From Halieaceae bacterium (GTDB lineage Bacteria; Pseudomonadota; Gammaproteobacteria; Pseudomonadales; Halieaceae): 64,000 bases of DNA. Location: positions 1 to 64,000 of the forward strand of contig JANQLM010000104.1 of assembly GCA_028280635.1 (NCBI GenBank), written 5' to 3'. How positions within the stretch are numbered: position 1 is the stretch's first letter; each line of letters begins with the position of its first letter. Positions 34,784 through 43,259 of this stretch are shown here, piece by piece. The position numbers and the translations under genes were made by a program. The notes beneath the pieces are model-generated. The model did not search any database. It saw nothing but the letters and a program-made list of their open reading frames with translations, and was not told where the DNA came from.

Positions 34784-35471
34784 ACTCAAAGCCGGTGCGA
34801 ACCAGCAGTTCCTCCGGCACATGCCCCAGGTAGATAATTCTCAGCCGCAGCGGGCCGTGGGCGCCTTTCACCAGGTGCCCGACGATATCGCCGGTGCCGG
34901 AAGGCCCGGACACCACGGTCACGCCCCGCGGCAGGCCCTGTTCGTCGCTGTCGGCGCGGATGCCGGTCCAGGCATCCTCCAGGCTGGCCACCAGGTCGCG
35001 AGATTCCAGGATGACGATATGATCGCGGGTCAGCCAGTTGTTGGCGGCCGGGTTGTCTCGGTTGCAGTACAGCACCACCGAGCCCGTCTCGGCGATGCCG
35101 AAGCGGGCGTAGCTGATGCTGACCGGGTCCTCGGGGGCCGCCGCTCCGAAGCGCACCAGCACACCGCCGTCACGCCAGGGCAGGGCGGCGAGACGTCGGT
35201 CGTTGCCGGCCACCACCCGGTGTGAGTTGTATTCCCCATAGATAAAGCGCGCGATGCGCCTGACCGCCTCGGGCTTGCTGGCGGCCACCTCGAGATCCAC
35301 CTTGTTGACCTGCAGACGGGTGAGGAAGTGCTCCAGCATATCTTCCTCATCCAGCGGCGTAATCGGCGCGCGACCCAGCGCGGCCAGGTCCTCGGCGATG
35401 CGCTCGGCATCGGCATCGCCGTACTGGCGCCGCCGCACGGCATCAAGAATCCCGGCGTCGCCGTCAGTCAT
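34770..35471 (-). CDS. lutC: LutC-type LUD-domain protein
   Basis: A 233-residue protein of the LutC/YkgG family. Segments AESGSVVLYC-like (AETGSVVLYCNRDN), HIVILESRDLVASLEDAW and GPSGTGDIVGHLVKGAHGP are typical. With LutA and LutB it forms the cytoplasmic, iron-sulfur L-lactate oxidation system. It overlaps lutB by 8 bases, so translation is coupled. No lactate permease or LutR-like regulator is adjacent. Confidence 0.9.
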   Translation of the reverse strand: MTDGDAGILDAVRRRQYGDADAERIAEDLAALGRAPITPLDEEDMLEHFLTRLQVNKVDLEVAASKPEAVRRIARFIYGEYNSHRVVAGNDRRLAALPWRDGGVLVRFGAAAPEDPVSISYARFGIAETGSVVLYCNRDNPAANNWLTRDHIVILESRDLVASLEDAWTGIRADSDEQGLPRGVTVVSGPSGTGDIVGHLVKGAHGPLRLRIIYLGHVPEELLVRTGFESTPL

Positions 35472-36885
35472 GCCCGGCCTCCTTTTTGCGGCGTTTCCAC
35501 TGGCGCATGAAGCTGTCGCCCTGGGGGGCGGGGAAGTCCCGCACCTGGGTCCAGCCGGCCGCTAGCGGCAGGCTGCGGAAACCGCCGCGGCGTCGGCCCA
35601 GGCGGCTGAGTACGGCAATGGCGGCGCCAGTGAAGGCCTGGTACAGGCTCGGCACGCGTGCCAGCCAGCCGTGCAGTTTCATGCCCCAGCGCCAGCGCGC
35701 GGGAGTGATTTTGGCGCGGGTTTCGTCGGCGCGCAGGTCGCGCAGCAGGTCGGGTAGTGGAATACCCGCCGGGCACACCTCTTCGCAACGGCCGCAGCCG
35801 GTGCAGGCGTTGGGTAATTCGCTGGCCTGTTCCAGGTCGGTCAGCAGCGGCGTCAGTACCGAGCCCATCGGCCCCGGGTACACCCAGCCGTAGGCATGGC
35901 CGCCGGCGCCGATGTAGACCGGGCAATGGGTCAGGCAGGCGCCACAGCGCATGCAGGCCAGCATATCCTGGTAGTTGCTGCCGAGGATCTCGGTGCGGCG
36001 GTTGTCCAGCAGGATGACGTGATACTGCTCGGGACCGTCCAGGTCTCCGGCGCGCCTGGGGCCGGAGTAAAAGCTGGTATAGGCGGTGACGGCAGTGCCG
36101 ATGGCCGAGCGCGCCAGCAGGCGAATCTGGGCGAGCGCGTCTTCCGGGCGCGGCATCAGCTTTTCGATGGAGGCGCAGACGATGTGGACTTTCGGCAGGG
36201 TGGACACCAGGTCACCATTGCCCTCGTTGGTCACCAGCAGGGTCTGGCCGGTTTCCGCGATCAGCGCGTTGCTGCCGATGATGCCCACATCCGCTGTCAG
36301 GAACCGTTCGCGCAGGACTTCACGGGCCTCCGCGACCATGGCCGGTGGGTCTTCCAACTGGCGCCGGCCCAGCTTGTGCCGGTCCAGGAACAGCTCGCGG
36401 ATTTCCTGCTCGGATTTGTGGAAGGCCGGACCGACAATATGGCTGGGGGGCTCGCCGGCGATCTGCACAATGTATTCACCCAGGTCCGTCTCGGTGACGT
36501 GCAGGCCGGCCTTCTCCAGGTGCTCGGTAAGGCCGGTCTCCTCGGTGATCATGGACTTGCCCTTGCCGACCCGGCGCGCCTCGGCGGCGCGGCAGATATC
36601 CAGTACCGTGGCGTTGAGCTCTGATGCGTCCCGCGCCCAGTGCACGTGACCGCCGTTCATCACCACCTGCTCTTCGAACTGGCGCAGGTAGTGTTCCAGG
36701 TTGTCCAGGGTGTGGTCTTTGACGCGCTTGACGTGCTCGCGCAGGGCCTCGAAATCCACCTCTGCCACCGCCGCGTCGCGCATGGCGGGCATGAACAGGC
36801 CGAGGAGGTCCATGCGCTCACGCGCCTCGGTGCGCGCCAGCGCCACCCGGGCGCTGTCCTGGAAATGCTCGCTGGTCTGCTTCAT
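35464..36885 (-). CDS. lutB: LutB-type iron-sulfur protein
   Basis: A 473-residue subunit. An N-terminal LUD domain (about 60-290, ending in PRRAGDLDGPEQYHVILLDN) is followed by two [4Fe-4S] motifs, CMRCGACLTHCP and CTGCGRCEEVCP, and a C-terminal region with a basic tail. It is the central electron-transfer subunit of the LutABC lactate-utilisation complex. It overlaps lutA by 4 bases. Confidence 0.92.
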   Translation of the reverse strand: MKQTSEHFQDSARVALARTEARERMDLLGLFMPAMRDAAVAEVDFEALREHVKRVKDHTLDNLEHYLRQFEEQVVMNGGHVHWARDASELNATVLDICRAAEARRVGKGKSMITEETGLTEHLEKAGLHVTETDLGEYIVQIAGEPPSHIVGPAFHKSEQEIRELFLDRHKLGRRQLEDPPAMVAEAREVLRERFLTADVGIIGSNALIAETGQTLLVTNEGNGDLVSTLPKVHIVCASIEKLMPRPEDALAQIRLLARSAIGTAVTAYTSFYSGPRRAGDLDGPEQYHVILLDNRRTEILGSNYQDMLACMRCGACLTHCPVYIGAGGHAYGWVYPGPMGSVLTPLLTDLEQASELPNACTGCGRCEEVCPAGIPLPDLLRDLRADETRAKITPARWRWGMKLHGWLARVPSLYQAFTGAAIAVLSRLGRRRGGFRSLPLAAGWTQVRDFPAPQGDSFMRQWKRRKKEAGHD

Positions 36886-37652
36886 CGCTCGCCCTCGCCG
36901 ATGGCGGGGCCGGTCAATTCGTCTGCCAGCACTTCCACGACGTGGCGCACTTCCAACTGGCTGTCGCGGCGCCGGGCGCGCCCGGCAATATTCATCAGGC
37001 AGCCCAGGTCGCCGCCCAGCAAGACGCCGGCGCCGGTATCGAGCGCGTTGTTGAGCTTGTCGTCAACCATCTTCTCCGACAGGTCGGGCATTTTTGCGCA
37101 AAATGTGCCGCCGAAGCCGCAGCAGACTTCCGTAGCCTGCATTTCCGCCAGCTCCACACCGGCGCGTGCCAGCAGCTTGCGAGGCTGTTGCTTGATGCCC
37201 AGCTCCCGCAGGCCGGCGCAACTGTCGTGATAGGTGACCTTGCGGCCCTGCAGCGGTGAGACGGTGGGTGCGTAGTCCATCACTTCCACCAGGAAGCTGG
37301 TGATCTCCCAGGTGCGCTGGGCGAGATCGGTGGCGCGGGCATGCCACTCGGGGTACTCGGCCAGCAGCTTCGGGTAGTGGTGCTTGATCATGCCGGCACA
37401 GGAGCCTGAAGGCACGACCACGTAGGGGAAGCCGGCAAAGGCCTCGATCACCCGATGCGCCAACGGCCTGGCATCGTCTACTGCGCCGCTGTTGTAGCCG
37501 GGCTGGCCACAGCAGGTCTGCGTCTCGGGGACTTCCACCTGGCAGCCCGCCGCCTCCAGCAGCTCGATGGCGCTGAAGGCCACCGAGGGGCGGAACAGGT
37601 CAGCCAGGCAGGAAACAAAAAAACCGACATGGGGTTTGTGTTCGCGACTCAT
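36882..37652 (-). CDS. lutA: LutA-type (Fe-S)-binding oxidoreductase
   Basis: A 256-residue protein with two CCG domains (TCCGQPGYN and VCCGFGGTFC) that bind an unusual iron-sulfur cluster as in heterodisulfide reductase B and GlpC. It is first in lutABC. It is 32 bases downstream of the large membrane-protein gene on the same strand, so read-through is possible. Confidence 0.91.
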   Translation of the reverse strand: MSREHKPHVGFFVSCLADLFRPSVAFSAIELLEAAGCQVEVPETQTCCGQPGYNSGAVDDARPLAHRVIEAFAGFPYVVVPSGSCAGMIKHHYPKLLAEYPEWHARATDLAQRTWEITSFLVEVMDYAPTVSPLQGRKVTYHDSCAGLRELGIKQQPRKLLARAGVELAEMQATEVCCGFGGTFCAKMPDLSEKMVDDKLNNALDTGAGVLLGGDLGCLMNIAGRARRRDSQLEVRHVVEVLADELTGPAIGEGER

Positions 37653-37684
37653 GCTTCAAGGATACCCCATTTGCCGCGGCCGGC

Positions 37685-40126
37685 TCAGGCCAGCAACAGG
37701 ATGATCAGTGCTGCCGCCAGCGAGAAGGCCAGTCCCGCGCTGCCATAGAACATGGGGTGTCGGCTGTTGATCAGTTTCAGGCGCAGTGTGGTGCGGTCGA
37801 CCTTGATACCGCGGGTGACGATAGGCTCGAACTCCTGCTGCAGGGGCTCATGGGCAAACTGCGGCAGCAGAGGGTTACCCAGGTAGACGATCACGTCCTC
37901 GATCATCACGTAGTTGTTGACGTACTGGATGCGCGGGCCGCGCCCGACCCGGTAAGTGCTCTTGTGGTCTACCACGACCAGTTGGTCACCAAGCCGGCCC
38001 AGGTGGCAACCCCAGGATTGATAGATGGCGTAGCCATAGCCGCCGATGCCCGCCAGCGCCACCAGCACGGCCACGGTCACGCCTAGGCCGGGCTTTAGCA
38101 GCACCGCCATGGCCAGCAGCAGAAACGCCAGCGCACCCAGGCCAAAGCCGGCACGGCGCAATAAAGCGCGGGCGTCGCGGCCGGGGTCCAGCCAGTTGAT
38201 GGCGTCGTTCTCGATATCGAAGGCTTTCTCGTCGGTATCGTTTATCGCCTGGTAAATCTTGCCCTGCAGGGACTTCACCGCCCCATAGGTAAACAGGCCC
38301 AGGGCCGCGAAGAACAGCATCAGCATGATCACCGCCTGCAGGGAGGCGGACTGCTCCAGCGCCGCGCTGCGTTCTACCAGCGCCTGGTTGATGGTCTCCT
38401 GGCTGAAGGGCCGCTCGGGGGTACCGTCCGCGGCGATCCGGTACACCATGCCCTGGCTGGCATCCGGCACCAGCAGCTTTTCACCCCAGGGTACCGGTTG
38501 GTCGGGGCGCGCGCCTTCGGGCAGCGTCACGGCGCCCAGTGGCTGCCACTCGGTATCGAAGCGATACAGTCCGGTGGTGGACCTGTCGCGGCTTTGCATG
38601 ATTACCCACCAACTATCCCCCAGCCAGGTCAGGGCGCCGGGGAAGATATGGCCGGTGGCCTGGGCGCCGATGACGCTGAGGGTATAGAGGCCCAGTTGCT
38701 CTCCGAAAGCCCCGGTGTCGGTACGCAGCGCCTTCACCACGTCGGAGTTACCCTGGGTGAGGTATAGCACCCCATCCTGCAGCCCCAGGTGTACCGGCCC
38801 GGTGAGAGCAATCGGGTGCGCCGCCAACGCGTTCCCTTCCAGGTCGTACTTCATCAGCCGGTTGGTCGGGACGTCCGCGATCAGCACGTAGCCAGCGTCA
38901 CGGTTGACCGTAAACGCGGCTTCGTCCAACGGCTGCAGGAAGGGTTTGCAGCTCTGTTCCCGGCCACTGCAGTGCAGCAGCCTGCCCGGTTGCGACTCCA
39001 CGTCCAACAGGTCGCGCAGCCAGGCTGGCAGATCCTGGCCCTGTGGTGGGCGCAGTTGCAGAAAGTCACTGCCGGCGAGAAACGCGATGGGTGTGGCTGG
39101 GGATAAGGCAATGGCGGACAGGTCCTTCAGCTCGCCCGGGTTGCCGGCCCGGTCGTGGAAGAGCAACTGGTCGTTGACTATCACCGCCGGGCGTCCTGAC
39201 CCGTCGACCGCCACACCACCCAGTCCGCTGGCAGGCGTATCGAAACTGCCGATCCAGAAGCGCAGCCCCACCAGCAAAAATGCCGCCAGCAGGATCGCTG
39301 CCCCCAGCATGGGAGCGCCGGTGAAGTGTTGCTCTTCCTCAGTCCTGGCCTCCTTGAGGGCCCCTTCGGAGAGCCGTAAATCGAAGAGGTTGGGCGCGCC
39401 GGGCTGGCGCCGGCGGCGCGGGGTGCTGTTGGTTGCGCGTGGGGCCGGAGTCGGCGCTTTAGGGGCGGGGCGTTGCCCTGCCGGTCGTGACTTGTTTGCC
39501 TGCGCGGTGGGTTGGCCGGCGGGGGCCTGCTTCGCCGCCGACGTTCCGGTTGCCTGCTGTTGCACGGCTTTCTGCCGGGCCGCTCGCGCCTGGGCCAACT
39601 TCTTTTGACGGATGTCGTCTTTGCCCGGCTGACTGGGCGCCGGCTTTGCCGCGGCTTGCTTGCGCGCCTGGACAGCCGCCGGCGCTGCCTTCTGGTTCGG
39701 CTGCGGTGGTACCCCGGTGGATGGCTTCTGGGCCCTGGTCTTGAGCGCCCGCTGGCGGGCGGCTTCCTGTTCGGCCTGTTCGCGCGCCTGCTGCACTTTC
39801 TGCTGCAGCGCGGCCTGGCGTTCCTGCTCGGCTCGCTGCTGGCGGGCCGCCTCACGCTGCTGTTGCCTGCGCTGCTCCTCGGCGGCCTCGGCCGGGTCCA
39901 CCTTCTCGATCTTCACCACAATGCCGAGCCGGCGCAGGTCCTGGTAGGTGCCAACGGCGGTATCGCGATCCAGGTTGCGCTTGAGAATGACTTTCTCACC
40001 GCTGAAGAAACGCTCGACGTCGGCGTCGGATTCGAAGTGGAAGTAGTGGGCCAGGCGGCTTCTTGCGGCGTCGGGGTGGCACCCTGGCAGGGTCTCGCCG
40101 CTGAAGCTGATGTTGTAGGTTTCCAC
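37685..40126 (-). CDS. Multidomain membrane protein: KRxLD-type N-domain, Q/A/R-rich linker, beta-propeller-like region
   Basis: An 813-residue protein not matching a named whole-length family. Residues 1-77 (YNISFSGETLPG...FFSGEKVILKRNLDRDTA...GIVVKIEK) resemble a small alpha/beta module found at the N-terminus of other gammaproteobacterial membrane proteins. Residues 78-250 are a coiled-coil then low-complexity Gln/Ala/Arg/Pro segment. A membrane helix follows at about 273-291, then some 320 residues of repeated strand-turn units (YVLIADVPTNRLMKYDLEGNALA, GLQDGVLYLTQGNSDVVKAL) suggesting an NHL-like propeller. Helices follow near 605-628, 685-735 and 790-813. The propeller would be periplasmic if residues 1-270 are cytoplasmic. 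Role unknown. Confidence 0.7.
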   Translation of the reverse strand: METYNISFSGETLPGCHPDAARSRLAHYFHFESDADVERFFSGEKVILKRNLDRDTAVGTYQDLRRLGIVVKIEKVDPAEAAEEQRRQQQREAARQQRAEQERQAALQQKVQQAREQAEQEAARQRALKTRAQKPSTGVPPQPNQKAAPAAVQARKQAAAKPAPSQPGKDDIRQKKLAQARAARQKAVQQQATGTSAAKQAPAGQPTAQANKSRPAGQRPAPKAPTPAPRATNSTPRRRRQPGAPNLFDLRLSEGALKEARTEEEQHFTGAPMLGAAILLAAFLLVGLRFWIGSFDTPASGLGGVAVDGSGRPAVIVNDQLLFHDRAGNPGELKDLSAIALSPATPIAFLAGSDFLQLRPPQGQDLPAWLRDLLDVESQPGRLLHCSGREQSCKPFLQPLDEAAFTVNRDAGYVLIADVPTNRLMKYDLEGNALAAHPIALTGPVHLGLQDGVLYLTQGNSDVVKALRTDTGAFGEQLGLYTLSVIGAQATGHIFPGALTWLGDSWWVIMQSRDRSTTGLYRFDTEWQPLGAVTLPEGARPDQPVPWGEKLLVPDASQGMVYRIAADGTPERPFSQETINQALVERSAALEQSASLQAVIMLMLFFAALGLFTYGAVKSLQGKIYQAINDTDEKAFDIENDAINWLDPGRDARALLRRAGFGLGALAFLLLAMAVLLKPGLGVTVAVLVALAGIGGYGYAIYQSWGCHLGRLGDQLVVVDHKSTYRVGRGPRIQYVNNYVMIEDVIVYLGNPLLPQFAHEPLQQEFEPIVTRGIKVDRTTLRLKLINSRHPMFYGSAGLAFSLAAALIILLLA

Positions 40127-40150
40127 GGCGCCAATTTAACGGGCAAAACC

Positions 40151-40179
40151 TTGCGCGACAAGGGGTTGGGGGGTAGACT
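40151..40179 (+). promoter_or_regulatory. tRNA-Thr promoter
   Basis: TTGCGC (40151-40156) and TAGACT (40174-40179) are separated by 17 bases, and a GC-rich discriminator follows, 25 bases before the tRNA 5' end. This is the usual layout of a growth-rate-controlled sigma-70 tRNA promoter. Confidence 0.6.
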
Positions 40180-40204
40180 TCCCGCCCTCTCGAGGCCCCG
40201 CTAT

Positions 40205-40280
40205 GCCGGAATAGCTCAGTTGGTAGAGCAGCGCATTCGTAATGCGAAGGTCGGAGGTTCGACTCCTCTTTCCGGCACCA
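40205..40280 (+). tRNA. thrW: tRNA-Thr (anticodon CGU)
   Basis: A 76-nt gene with encoded CCA. The 7-bp acceptor stem (GCCGGAA/TTCCGGC) is perfect, the D-arm is GCTC/GAGC, the anticodon loop is TTCGTAA (anticodon CGT), and the T-arm loop is GTTCGACTC. The sequence closely follows E. coli thrW. It serves as the attachment site of the mini-island that begins inside it; the gene is kept whole on the left. Confidence 0.97.
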
Positions 40281-40281
40281 A
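40235..40281 (+). repeat. Left attachment repeat (within tRNA-Thr)
   Basis: This is the left copy of the exact 47-bp direct repeat. It covers tRNA positions 31 to 76 plus one base. It differs from the right copy immediately after its last A (T versus A). Confidence 0.95.
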
Positions 40282-40316
40282 TCACGCGGCCTCCCAGGTT
40301 AGCGTCCACTCCAGAG

Positions 40317-40329
40317 TATTGTTCACTTC
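40317..40329 (+). repeat. Internal 13-bp island-end repeat, left copy
   Basis: TATTGTTCACTTC lies 35 bases inside the left attachment repeat. An identical copy in the same orientation lies at 43199-43211, 48 bases inside the right one. It is a candidate recombinase arm or directionality-factor site. Confidence 0.6.
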
Positions 40330-40491
40330 GTCGATTTTTTGTCGTTGATTTCAGGTATTTTCGCGATATTCTTTTTAAAACAATGGCTTGTCGTCTGAGC
40401 CGAATTAAACTGCCAAATTTCGTCGCCGGTTTTGGTGTTTTCCTGGACCAGTCTGTCTATAGAATCGACCCTTTTTCAAAGGGGTATTCCA

Positions 40492-40716
40492 GTGGTGGAT
40501 TCGTACGACCTTTCCCTAACCAAGCGCGTATTCGAAACGCGTAGCAAAACAACAGCAAACAAGAAGCTCTACACAGGTTGGATATTGATAGGCATCTCGC
40601 AGACAGAGAAAGGCTTCATTTACGCTCTCGCGCTCCCTGGTATCGTTAAGCACAGGGACGCAGAGAAGGCTAAGTTCGATGCAAAATATCCTGACGGACT
40701 GGATTTGCTCGCGTGA
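40492..40716 (+). CDS. Small unknown island protein
   Basis: The protein is 74 residues from GTG 40492, chosen because AAGGGG (40479-40484) precedes it by 7 bases; the longer open frame from 40432 begins without a ribosome site. The protein is basic at first (LTKRVFETRSKTTANKK), then has a strand-rich centre (LYTGWILIGISQTEKGFIYALALPG) and a charged end. I do not recognise a family. It precedes the ATPase by 197 bases in the same direction and could be a partner, regulator or antidote; nothing in the sequence proves this. Confidence 0.5.
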   Translation: MVDSYDLSLTKRVFETRSKTTANKKLYTGWILIGISQTEKGFIYALALPGIVKHRDAEKAKFDAKYPDGLDLLA

Positions 40717-40751
40717 TGCTCTTCAGGCCGCGCCGTTGAACACACGAGGTG

Positions 40752-40774
40752 GCCCTAATAGGTGTTGTTAGGGC
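40752..40774. repeat. Inverted repeat between the two island genes
   Basis: GCCCTAA and TTAGGGC (7 bp perfect) flank a 9-base loop. It lies 36 bases after the small ORF stop and could be a weak terminator without a T tract or an operator for the ATPase gene. The rest of 40717-40913 shows no coding signal. Confidence 0.45.
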
Positions 40775-40913
40775 GTCTCACTGGCGATGAGCCGGCCTAG
40801 GTGTTTTTCCAACTCGGATTAGTCTTTTGAGCTACCTTGATTTGGGTCGCCACCGCTCATTCTGGAATTGTTCTACTCTTGATCTGTTTAGGGATGAACA
40901 GTAGGTAGTAGAT

Positions 40914-43139
40914 ATGATCACCAGTATTCTGCTCCGGAATTGCGCCAGCTATGGGCCGAATGCCCAAACACTTGCTGATCTAAAAACGGTCAATTTTGTC
41001 TACGGCTCAAACGCGACCGGAAAGACCACGATCAGTCGACTGATAGATCGTCCTGAAAACTACGCTGAGTGCACTCTCACTTGGAGCACGGCCTCTCCTT
41101 TGAAGACCGTCGTTTATAACAAAGATTTTGTAGAGCAAAACTTTAACCAAGTAGCGGGTCTCCCTGGCGTCTTCACCCTGGGGAGAGAGAATGTTGAGGC
41201 GACCCGGCAGATAGAGAGTCTTAACTCGGAGCAGACATCAGTATCTGATGATCTGCTGTCCTGCATGAATCAGCTCGACGGTAGCGAAGTTGGTACCACG
41301 GGTAAACAGCAGGAACTGACGCAGCTAGACAATGCATTCAAGGACAAGTGTTGGACTATCAAGACCAAGCACGACGAGGTATTTAGGGCAGCATTTGAGC
41401 CAAATCGCGGATCCTCGGCGAGATTTAGAGATGAGGTTCTGCGTCACGACGAGGAGAATACGGCTGAACTACTGGAGCTGACCGATTTAGTCGAGAGAGC
41501 ATCAACAGTTTTTGACAGTGAATCGGTGCAACTTTCGATGATTGAAGAGCTTGATGATGCCTTACTCACAGACCTTCAGAACAACAGTCTGCTTTCCAAG
41601 CCAATCGTCGGTAGGGAAGATGTCGATATAGCCGGCCTGATAAATAAGCTGGGGAATAGTGACTGGGTGCAGCGTGGGCGTGGTTATCTTTCACAGAGCG
41701 AAGGTCTATGTCCATTCTGTCAAAGGACAATCGATGAGGAGCTTGAGGTCAGCTTAGGTGAGTACTTTGATGGCTCATACGACTCCGACAAGCATGCTCT
41801 TGGTCAGCTGGTTTCTGAGTACTCGGAGCAAGCTGATCACGTCTGCTCAGCCATAACGCGCACGCTAGAAGAGTCGCCTCAGTTCCTAGACACCGTGAGG
41901 CTTAGTCAACTCCTTGAAACCCTCAAAGCAGTCTTTGCGCAGAACAATGAACTTCTTGAGAGAAAAGCTCGAGAGTTAAGTTCACAGATTGAACTTGTCT
42001 CTGTGCTAGAAACCCTTTCCCAAGTGAATGATGTTGTTCGGAGCGCGAACCGAGCGATTCAGGACCACAACGCACTGGTAGAGAATCGCACATTAGAGGA
42101 GTTCACCCTTAGGCAGCAAATCTGGAAATTCGTAGTAACTATTGAGCTTGGCGACGCAATAGAAGCGTACAGACGTGAGCGAGCAGCGGTGTTAAGTGCT
42201 ATTGATTCCCTGCAGCAGGCGATCCAAACCAAGCAGGGACGACTCCGAGAAATTGAACGAGAGATTCAGGAACAAGAAGGTCTGCGAACTGGAATTGAGC
42301 AGACCATGCACGAGGTGAACTCAATACTATCTTCTTTTGGATTTCAGAGTTTTCGCCTAGATGCAGCAGGTGATGGCCCTTACTACAAGCTCGTTCGCTC
42401 TGACGGTAGTGACGCGAGAGAGACGCTAAGCGAAGGAGAGAAGACTTTTATTACGTTTCTGTACTTCTACCACTTTCTCCAGGGCGGTGAGTCGAGTGGA
42501 ACTGTGACGGAAAGCAGAGTTGTCGTTTTTGATGACCCCATCTCCAGCCTTGATAGTGACATACTCTTCTTGGTTAGCAGCTTGATACAAAGAATCTTTG
42601 ATCTCGCGAGGTCGGACGAGGATATGATCCGGCAAGTATTTGTACTCACGCACAATGTTTACTTTCATCGGGAGGTTACGTTCAACAAAAGACGCAATCG
42701 AGAGCAGCCGATGAATTGGGAAACTTTCTGGCTATTGAGAAAGTTTGATGGGGAAACCCGGGTAGTAGCATGTGATGAGAATCCGATAAAAACCTCCTAC
42801 CAACTGCTTTGGGCGGAGATAAGGAATCCAGAGCAAGTATCTAGTCAGACAATTCAAAATACCCTAAGAAGAATCCTGGAGAACTACTTTAAGTTCTTTG
42901 GTGGCGTGGACCCGAGAACTTACTGCGATAGGTTTGAGGGTCACGACCGATTGATCTGTCAGTCTCTGTTTCAGTGGGTCAATGCAGGCTCCCACCTAGT
43001 CGATGATGATCTATATGTTGCTGTGGATGACGTAACGGTTGAGGCGTACCTTCGTGTGTTTCGAGCGATTTTTGAGGTTAGCAACCACATCGAGCACTAC
43101 CTGATGATGATGGGTGAATCAGAAGAGCAAGCCGCGTGA
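40914..43139 (+). CDS. AAA_13 ATPase resembling RloC/PrrC anticodon nucleases
   Basis: A 741-residue SMC/ABC-type protein. Walker A is GSNATGKT (31-38); long coiled-coil arms fill about 95-480 and contain CPFC (266-269), placed like a zinc hook; the ABC signature is LSEGEK (505-510); Walker B is VVVFDDP (Asp540-Asp541) followed by a D-loop SSLDS; the switch His is 580. The C-terminal 130 residues contain R652-x3-E656 and H694 (NAGSH). PrrC uses R320-E324-H356 for tRNA cleavage, and RloC adds a zinc-hook coiled coil to that plan. The most likely role is therefore phage- or damage-triggered tRNA anticodon cleavage. The activity is inferred from layout; other AAA_13 ATPases lack proven nuclease function. 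No linked type I restriction genes are present. Confidence 0.75.
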   Translation: MITSILLRNCASYGPNAQTLADLKTVNFVYGSNATGKTTISRLIDRPENYAECTLTWSTASPLKTVVYNKDFVEQNFNQVAGLPGVFTLGRENVEATRQIESLNSEQTSVSDDLLSCMNQLDGSEVGTTGKQQELTQLDNAFKDKCWTIKTKHDEVFRAAFEPNRGSSARFRDEVLRHDEENTAELLELTDLVERASTVFDSESVQLSMIEELDDALLTDLQNNSLLSKPIVGREDVDIAGLINKLGNSDWVQRGRGYLSQSEGLCPFCQRTIDEELEVSLGEYFDGSYDSDKHALGQLVSEYSEQADHVCSAITRTLEESPQFLDTVRLSQLLETLKAVFAQNNELLERKARELSSQIELVSVLETLSQVNDVVRSANRAIQDHNALVENRTLEEFTLRQQIWKFVVTIELGDAIEAYRRERAAVLSAIDSLQQAIQTKQGRLREIEREIQEQEGLRTGIEQTMHEVNSILSSFGFQSFRLDAAGDGPYYKLVRSDGSDARETLSEGEKTFITFLYFYHFLQGGESSGTVTESRVVVFDDPISSLDSDILFLVSSLIQRIFDLARSDEDMIRQVFVLTHNVYFHREVTFNKRRNREQPMNWETFWLLRKFDGETRVVACDENPIKTSYQLLWAEIRNPEQVSSQTIQNTLRRILENYFKFFGGVDPRTYCDRFEGHDRLICQSLFQWVNAGSHLVDDDLYVAVDDVTVEAYLRVFRAIFEVSNHIEHYLMMMGESEEQAA

Positions 43140-43198
43140 AGTGGCATGATGCGCCATTGTTCTAAACACCACCAAACTCGCTAAAACACCCCTAAACT

Positions 43199-43211
43199 TA
43201 TTGTTCACTTC
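43199..43211 (+). repeat. Internal 13-bp island-end repeat, right copy
   Basis: This copy is identical to 40317-40329. The surrounding 43140-43259 is AT-rich with runs such as TAAACACC and TAAAACACC and contains no ORF. Confidence 0.6.
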
Positions 43212-43259
43212 AAAATAAAAAATCAATAAAATCAATAGTTTACGTGATAGCAGCGAACA

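Noticed and set aside
40282..43259. Integrase or transposase inside the island
   Set aside because: I looked in both strands for a tyrosine recombinase (R-HxxR-Y) or IS-type frame; no open frame other than the two genes is long enough.
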